Assembly: GCA_044426075.1 (NCBI GenBank)
Contig: JAWXUT010000074.1
Location: forward strand, 1 to 8,496
Length of the DNA: 8,496 nt
DNA from: JAWXUT01 sp044426075
Lineage (GTDB): Bacteria > Bacillota > Clostridia > Christensenellales > DTU072
Direction: 5' to 3'
The stretch's first letter is position 1, and each line of letters starts with the position of its first letter. The position numbers and the translations under genes are program-made. A model generated the notes under the pieces. The model searched no databases, was not told the DNA's origin, and worked only from the letters and a program-made list of their open reading frames with translations. Of this stretch, positions 4,756 to 8,496 are shown in pieces.

Positions 4756-7332
4756 ATGGCAACAACTAGTTCTAGATTAGATATGAGTACTATCAAGGCA
4801 ACACTTGATAAGACCAAAATTGTACCAATTAAGATAATGGATGAGATGAGTAAATCCTTTATCAGCTATGCAATGGCAGTAAACGTAAGCCGTGCAATTC
4901 CAGATGTTCGCGACGGATTGAAGCCCGTACATCGTAGGATATTGTATGCAATGAGCGAGCTAAACAACACATACAACAATCCGCACAAAAAATGCGCGAG
5001 AATTGTTGGTGAAGTTATGGGTAAATATCACCCACACGGCGACAGTTCAGTTTACGATGCGTTGGTAAGGCTAGCGCAAGATTTCAGCATAAGAACAAAG
5101 CTAGTTGACGGACACGGAAACTTTGGTTCAGTTGATGGTGATCCACCAGCTGCACAAAGGTATACAGAAGCAAGGCTAAGTAAGATTGCGGGCGAGATGT
5201 TAAAAGACATAGACAAAGAGACGGTAGATTTTTATCCTAACTTTGATGACACGCTAATGCAACCAACGGTATTGCCAAGCAAGTATCCAAACTTATTAGT
5301 AAACGGAAGCGAAGGTATCGCGGTAGGTATGGCAACAAGCATACCCCCACACAACCTAGGTGAAGTTATAAACGGCACAATTGCAGTGTTAGAAAACCCA
5401 GATATAACAGTTGAGGAGTTAATGGAATATATCCCTTGCCCCGACTATCCAACTGGCGGACTAGTACTAGGCAGAGCGGCAATACGCCAAGCCTACAAAA
5501 CGGGTAAAGGTGGCATAGTAATGCGTTCACGTTGCGAGATTGAAGAACACGGCAACAATAGGCACCGCATTGTAGTAACCGAACTTCCTTATCAAGTAAA
5601 CAAAGCAAACCTAATAAAGAATATCGCCGACCAAGTTCGCGACAAAAAACTTGAGGGTATAAGCGATGTTAAAGAAGAAAGCGACCGTTTCGGTTTACGT
5701 ATAGTAATAGATATCAAAAAAGATGCACAACCACAAGTTGTTCTAAACAGTTTGTACAAGCAAACCAACTTACAAGTTGCAACAGGCATCACCCTTTTGG
5801 CACTAATAAATAATGTACCAAAGGTTCTTAACTTAAAAGAGATATTAGAAGCATATGTTGCTCATCAAAAACAAGTAATTGAAAGAAGAACAATATATCT
5901 ATTAAACAAAGCACTAGACCGCGAACACATTTTGCGTGGTTTGGTTATTGCTCAAGCAAACATTGATGAAGTTATCGCAATAATCAAGAGTTCAAAAGAG
6001 CGTCAAGAGGCGATGGTAAAACTTATGGAAAGGTTTGCCCTAAGCGAAAAGCAATGTAACGCAATATTAGAAATGCGTTTACGCCAATTGACCAACCTAG
6101 AAACTGAAAAACTAAATGCAGAACTAGATGATGTTGTGGCAGCAATAGCAGATTATAGAGATATTTTATCAAATCCAGAGCGTGTAAAAACTATCATCAA
6201 AACAGAACTTGGCGATGTAAAAGACAAATACGATGATCCACGCCGTAGTGAATTAAGTTATGATATATCAGAAATCAACATTGCAGATCTAATTGAAAAA
6301 GAAGATGTTGTTGTATCAATGACATATCAAGGATATGTAAAGCGTATATCAGTTGCAGAATACAAAGCACAAAACAGAGGTGGCACTGGCGTTACAGCAC
6401 ACAAAACCAAAGATGAAGACTTTGTTGCACAAATATTTGTAACCAACACGCACGATGACCTACTATTCTTCAGCAACAAGGGCAGAGTTTATTGCATAAA
6501 AGCATACGAAGTACCAGCAGCAACCCGCATCAGCAAGGGTCGTGCAATGGTAAACCTATTGCCACTAGTAGAAGGCGAAAAAATCACAACAATGCTATCA
6601 ATTAAAGAATACGAAAACGGCTTTATGATGATGGCGACCCGCAACGGTTTAATCAAAAAATGTGATTTAAAAGACTTCTCAAGCATAAGAAGAAACGGCA
6701 AAATTGCAATTGTTCTAAACGACGATGACGAACTAATTGTAGCCGACCTAACCACTGGCGAAGATGAAATCCTAATGGCAAGTTCAAGCGGAAAATGTAT
6801 CAGATTCAGTGAAAAAGATGTTCGCAAAACGGGCAGAGGTTCACAAGGCGTTAAGAGTATCCGCGTAGATGGCGATGAGTACGTAGTTGATATGGCGATT
6901 GTAAAAGAAGGCAAAGAAGTTATAACTGTAACTGAAAAAGGCTATGGCAAACGCAGTGATATTGAAGATTACAGACTACAAGGCAGAGCAGGTAAAGGCA
7001 TCAAAGCTGGTACATTTACAGAAAAAACTGGTGCACTAGTAAACCTAAAACTTGTTAACGCAGATGATGATATAATAATAATTGCAGACAACGGCACAAT
7101 GATCCGCATACAAGCAAGTATGATATCAAAAATCGGCAGAAGCACACAAGGCGTGCGCCTAATGAAACTAAGGGGCGACGGCAAAGTAGCAGCGATGGCA
7201 CTGACTCCACACGAAGAAGATGCCAACTATGACACCATAGAAACTGAAGAATCGGTACCCGAAACACCAACAACGGCAACCAAAACAGCAGAAGTTGCAA
7301 CCGAAACCACCGCAACCGAAACAGCAGAATAA
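4756..7332 (+). CDS. gyrA: DNA gyrase subunit A
   Basis: An 858-residue DNA-cleaving and wrapping subunit of gyrase. The winged-helix breakage-reunion domain carries active-site Tyr136 in AAQRYTEAR. The quinolone-determining segment HPHGDSSVYD (92-101) has S97 and D101 at the E. coli S83 and D87 positions, the wild-type drug-sensitive state. The tower and coiled-coil gate follow to about residue 500. The C-terminal beta-pinwheel (about 510-820) has a GyrA box QNRGGTG (539-545) and later degenerate blade motifs such as TGRGSQGVK (692-700) and QGRAGKGIK (742-750). The box marks it as GyrA rather than ParC, though the usual QRRGGKG has lost two basic residues. Residues 822-858 form a Glu/Thr-rich, low-complexity acidic tail. 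It is co-transcribed with gyrB (1-bp gap) and ends in an intrinsic terminator. Confidence 0.96.
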   Translation: MATTSSRLDMSTIKATLDKTKIVPIKIMDEMSKSFISYAMAVNVSRAIPDVRDGLKPVHRRILYAMSELNNTYNNPHKKCARIVGEVMGKYHPHGDSSVYDALVRLAQDFSIRTKLVDGHGNFGSVDGDPPAAQRYTEARLSKIAGEMLKDIDKETVDFYPNFDDTLMQPTVLPSKYPNLLVNGSEGIAVGMATSIPPHNLGEVINGTIAVLENPDITVEELMEYIPCPDYPTGGLVLGRAAIRQAYKTGKGGIVMRSRCEIEEHGNNRHRIVVTELPYQVNKANLIKNIADQVRDKKLEGISDVKEESDRFGLRIVIDIKKDAQPQVVLNSLYKQTNLQVATGITLLALINNVPKVLNLKEILEAYVAHQKQVIERRTIYLLNKALDREHILRGLVIAQANIDEVIAIIKSSKERQEAMVKLMERFALSEKQCNAILEMRLRQLTNLETEKLNAELDDVVAAIADYRDILSNPERVKTIIKTELGDVKDKYDDPRRSELSYDISEINIADLIEKEDVVVSMTYQGYVKRISVAEYKAQNRGGTGVTAHKTKDEDFVAQIFVTNTHDDLLFFSNKGRVYCIKAYEVPAATRISKGRAMVNLLPLVEGEKITTMLSIKEYENGFMMMATRNGLIKKCDLKDFSSIRRNGKIAIVLNDDDELIVADLTTGEDEILMASSSGKCIRFSEKDVRKTGRGSQGVKSIRVDGDEYVVDMAIVKEGKEVITVTEKGYGKRSDIEDYRLQGRAGKGIKAGTFTEKTGALVNLKLVNADDDIIIIADNGTMIRIQASMISKIGRSTQGVRLMKLRGDGKVAAMALTPHEEDANYDTIETEESVPETPTTATKTAEVATETTATETAE

Positions 7333-7339
7333 ACAAACT

Positions 7340-7376
7340 GGGCTACAAAGACAACAATTCTTTATAGCCCTTTTTT
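7340..7376 (+). terminator. Intrinsic terminator after gyrA
   Basis: GGGCTACAAAG (7340-7350) pairs with CTTTATAGCCC (7360-7370), an 11-bp stem with one mismatch and a 9-nt loop, followed by six T residues (7371-7376). It starts 8 nt after the gyrA stop and separates the gyrase operon from fic. Confidence 0.93.
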
Positions 7377-7398
7377 GTAATAAATTTTAGGAGAAAGT

Positions 7399-8277
7399 AT
7401 GCATAACTTCAACCATCAGATATCTATACGATTTTACTCTGATTTAGAGGTAAGAGCTGTGTGGTGCAAAGACACCTTCACTTGGCTTTTTTCTGCGGTT
7501 GATGTTTGTGCTTCAATAAGCAAAAGCAAACAGCCCCGAAAGTATTGGAATGATTTTAAGAAAAAACTATGTGCCGAAAACATTCAGTTGTCCGAAAAAA
7601 TCGGACAACTGAAATTGAAAGCTAGCGACGGCAAGTTTTATTTGACAGATATAATCGATAGCGAAATGGTAGTGTTTGTTGCAAAAAAATTCCCTAAAAA
7701 CAAAGGTGCTGATTTTTTAGAGTGGTTTCTTTATAGCGACAATTCACTTGACGGGCAAAGCAAAAAGAAAGCTTATTCCTTATACGAAAGTAATTTGCTG
7801 AATCAAATTGAAGTTGGCACTGTAAAAGGATTACAACAAATTCACGCTTATATTTTTGGTGGGTTGTATGATTTTGCGGGTCAAATAAGGTCAAAGAATA
7901 TTTCTAAAGGCGGTTTTTCTTTTGCGTTATATCAACATTTTGCTTCTTCATTAAGCGCAATTGAAAATATGGCAGAAGCTAGCTTGAAAGAAATTATTGA
8001 TAAATATGTTGAAATGAATGTTGCTCACCCATTTATGGAAGGCAATGGCAGAAGCACGAGGATATGGCTAGATTTAATGCTGAAAAGGTCTTTAAAACAA
8101 TGTGTTGATTGGAGCAAAATAAACAAAACGGATTATTTAATGGCTATGGCAAAAAGCGTAAACGATACAAAAGAAATAAGTACCTTATTGTCTAATGCAC
8201 TAACTAGCAATATTGATGACCGCGATATGTTTATGAAGGGTATAGATTACTCGTATTACTACGAACAAGAAGAATGA
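7399..8277 (+). CDS. Bro-N/Fic fusion protein: class III-type Fic AMP-transferase
   Basis: A 292-residue, probably cytosolic protein. Residues about 8-112 resemble a Bro-N (phage antirepressor-type) domain: VRAVWCKDTFTWLFSAVDV, a KYWNDFKKKL helix and LKLKASDGKFYLTD. Residues about 125-292 are a Fic domain: FAGQIRSKNISKGGFSF (159-175) includes the target-docking flap, and HPFMEGNGRSTR (210-221) is a complete catalytic motif with His210. The C-terminus has SYYYEQ (285-290), matching the class III inhibitory helix (S/T)xxxE(G/N) except for Gln in the last place. Characterised relatives, such as Neisseria NmFic, transfer AMP from ATP to GyrB and are self-restrained, needing no antitoxin gene; none is seen here. 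AGGAG lies 5 nt before the ATG. No promoter is evident in the 66 bp after gyrA, so expression may rely on terminator read-through or a promoter inside gyrA. Targeting of gyrase is inferred. Confidence 0.93.
   Translation: MHNFNHQISIRFYSDLEVRAVWCKDTFTWLFSAVDVCASISKSKQPRKYWNDFKKKLCAENIQLSEKIGQLKLKASDGKFYLTDIIDSEMVVFVAKKFPKNKGADFLEWFLYSDNSLDGQSKKKAYSLYESNLLNQIEVGTVKGLQQIHAYIFGGLYDFAGQIRSKNISKGGFSFALYQHFASSLSAIENMAEASLKEIIDKYVEMNVAHPFMEGNGRSTRIWLDLMLKRSLKQCVDWSKINKTDYLMAMAKSVNDTKEISTLLSNALTSNIDDRDMFMKGIDYSYYYEQEE
7583..7613. repeat. Perfect 13-bp inverted repeat inside fic
   Basis: TTCAGTTGTCCGA (7583-7595), a five-A loop, then TCGGACAACTGAA (7601-7613). It encodes the IQLSEKIGQLK segment of the Bro-N domain. 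No T-tract follows on the plus strand, so it is not a standard terminator. Confidence 0.9.
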
Positions 8278-8286
8278 AGAATTGAG

Positions 8287-8393
8287 AAACCCGTAAAGGG
8301 TTGATCATTTTAAATGCGCCGTTGTTTATTCGTTCGCCGTTGTTTGTATCACTGATAAATCATACAATCGTAGGGTGGTAGTCTGACGCCCGC
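8287..8393 (+). repeat. Dispersed intergenic repeat, copy B
   Basis: It begins just after the fic stop with a perfect AACCC-GTAAA-GGGTT hairpin (8288-8302), then GCGCCGTTGTTTATT, TTCGCCGTTGTTTGT, ATACAATCGTAGGGTGG and TAGTCTGACGCCCGC. The module order and orientation match copy A after the acyltransferase; the GTAGGGTGCGTTAGTCCTC section is shortened here. Confidence 0.8.
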
Positions 8394-8394
8394 G

Positions 8395-8410
8395 AACCCG
8401 CAAGCGGGTT
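8395..8410. repeat. Short palindrome between repeat copies B and C
   Basis: AACCCGC (8395-8401), AA, GCGGGTT (8404-8410): a perfect 7-bp stem with a 2-nt loop. It is followed by a GA-rich stretch (8411-8440) with short GTGAA and GAAGAA repeats. There is no T-tract, so it is probably part of the repeat family rather than a terminator. Confidence 0.65.
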
Positions 8411-8445
8411 GAGTGAAGAGTGAATAGCGAAGAAGAAGAATAAAA

Positions 8446-8496
8446 CGTCGTTGTTTGTATAACAGATAAATTGTATAATTGTAGGGTGCGTTAGTC
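8446..8496 (+). repeat. Dispersed intergenic repeat, copy C, cut by the window edge
   Basis: GTCGTTGTTTGTATAACAGATAAATTGTATAATTGTAGGGTGCGTTAGTC-type sequence repeats the 8336-8383 part of copy B at a period of about 109 bp, keeping the full GTAGGGTGCGTTAGTC form seen in copy A. It runs off the right edge. Confidence 0.75.

Noticed and set aside
6489..7336. Minus-strand frames opposite the gyrA C-terminus
   Set aside because: They lie antisense to conserved pinwheel coding sequence, have no ribosome sites, and have hydrophobic or Ser-rich composition typical of shadows.
8394..8445. Terminator after fic
   Set aside because: The AACCCGC/GCGGGTT stem is strong but is followed by a GA-rich stretch, not a T-tract.

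Overview
The window comes from an endospore-forming-type Firmicute (Bacillota, most likely an uncultured Clostridia-like lineage). The evidence is a yabP-yabQ sporulation pair, strong AGGAG-type ribosome sites, sigma-A promoters with extended -10 boxes and moderately AT-rich DNA. The species cannot be named from this sequence.

Layout. (1) Positions 1-939, minus strand: a tight three-gene run of yabP, yabQ (4-bp ATGA overlap) and a cysteine-rich protein with 16-residue repeats that runs off the left edge. A sigma-E-like promoter precedes yabP. (2) Positions 940-1030: a divergent intergenic region in which that promoter interlocks with a sigma-A promoter firing rightward. (3) About 1034-2347, plus: a condensation-superfamily acyltransferase (alcohol acetyltransferase-like). 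Its conserved N-terminus and its Shine-Dalgarno sequence both point to a start upstream of the first ATG, on a rare AUC or AUU codon. (4) Positions 2348-2849: a 500-bp gap with dispersed-repeat sequence, a 32-bp inverted repeat resembling a small non-autonomous element, a 40-bp perfectly alternating purine-pyrimidine (Z-DNA-prone) tract, and the gyrB promoter. (5) Positions 2850-7332: gyrB and gyrA with a 1-bp gap, ended by a strong intrinsic terminator. (6) Positions 7399-8277: a Bro-N/Fic fusion protein with an intact AMP-transferase motif and a class III-type C-terminal inhibitory motif. (7) Positions 8278-8496: further copies of the dispersed repeat found after the acyltransferase.

How the parts may work together. 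GyrB and GyrA form DNA gyrase. The Z-prone tract just upstream of the gyrB promoter could couple gyrase transcription to supercoiling. The Fic protein immediately downstream belongs to the group whose characterised members AMPylate GyrB/ParE on an ATP-site tyrosine, and that tyrosine is present in the neighbouring GyrB (Tyr112). The most notable hypothesis here is therefore a gyrase operon with a linked, self-inhibited gyrase-modifying enzyme. It rests on family knowledge and position, not on direct proof.
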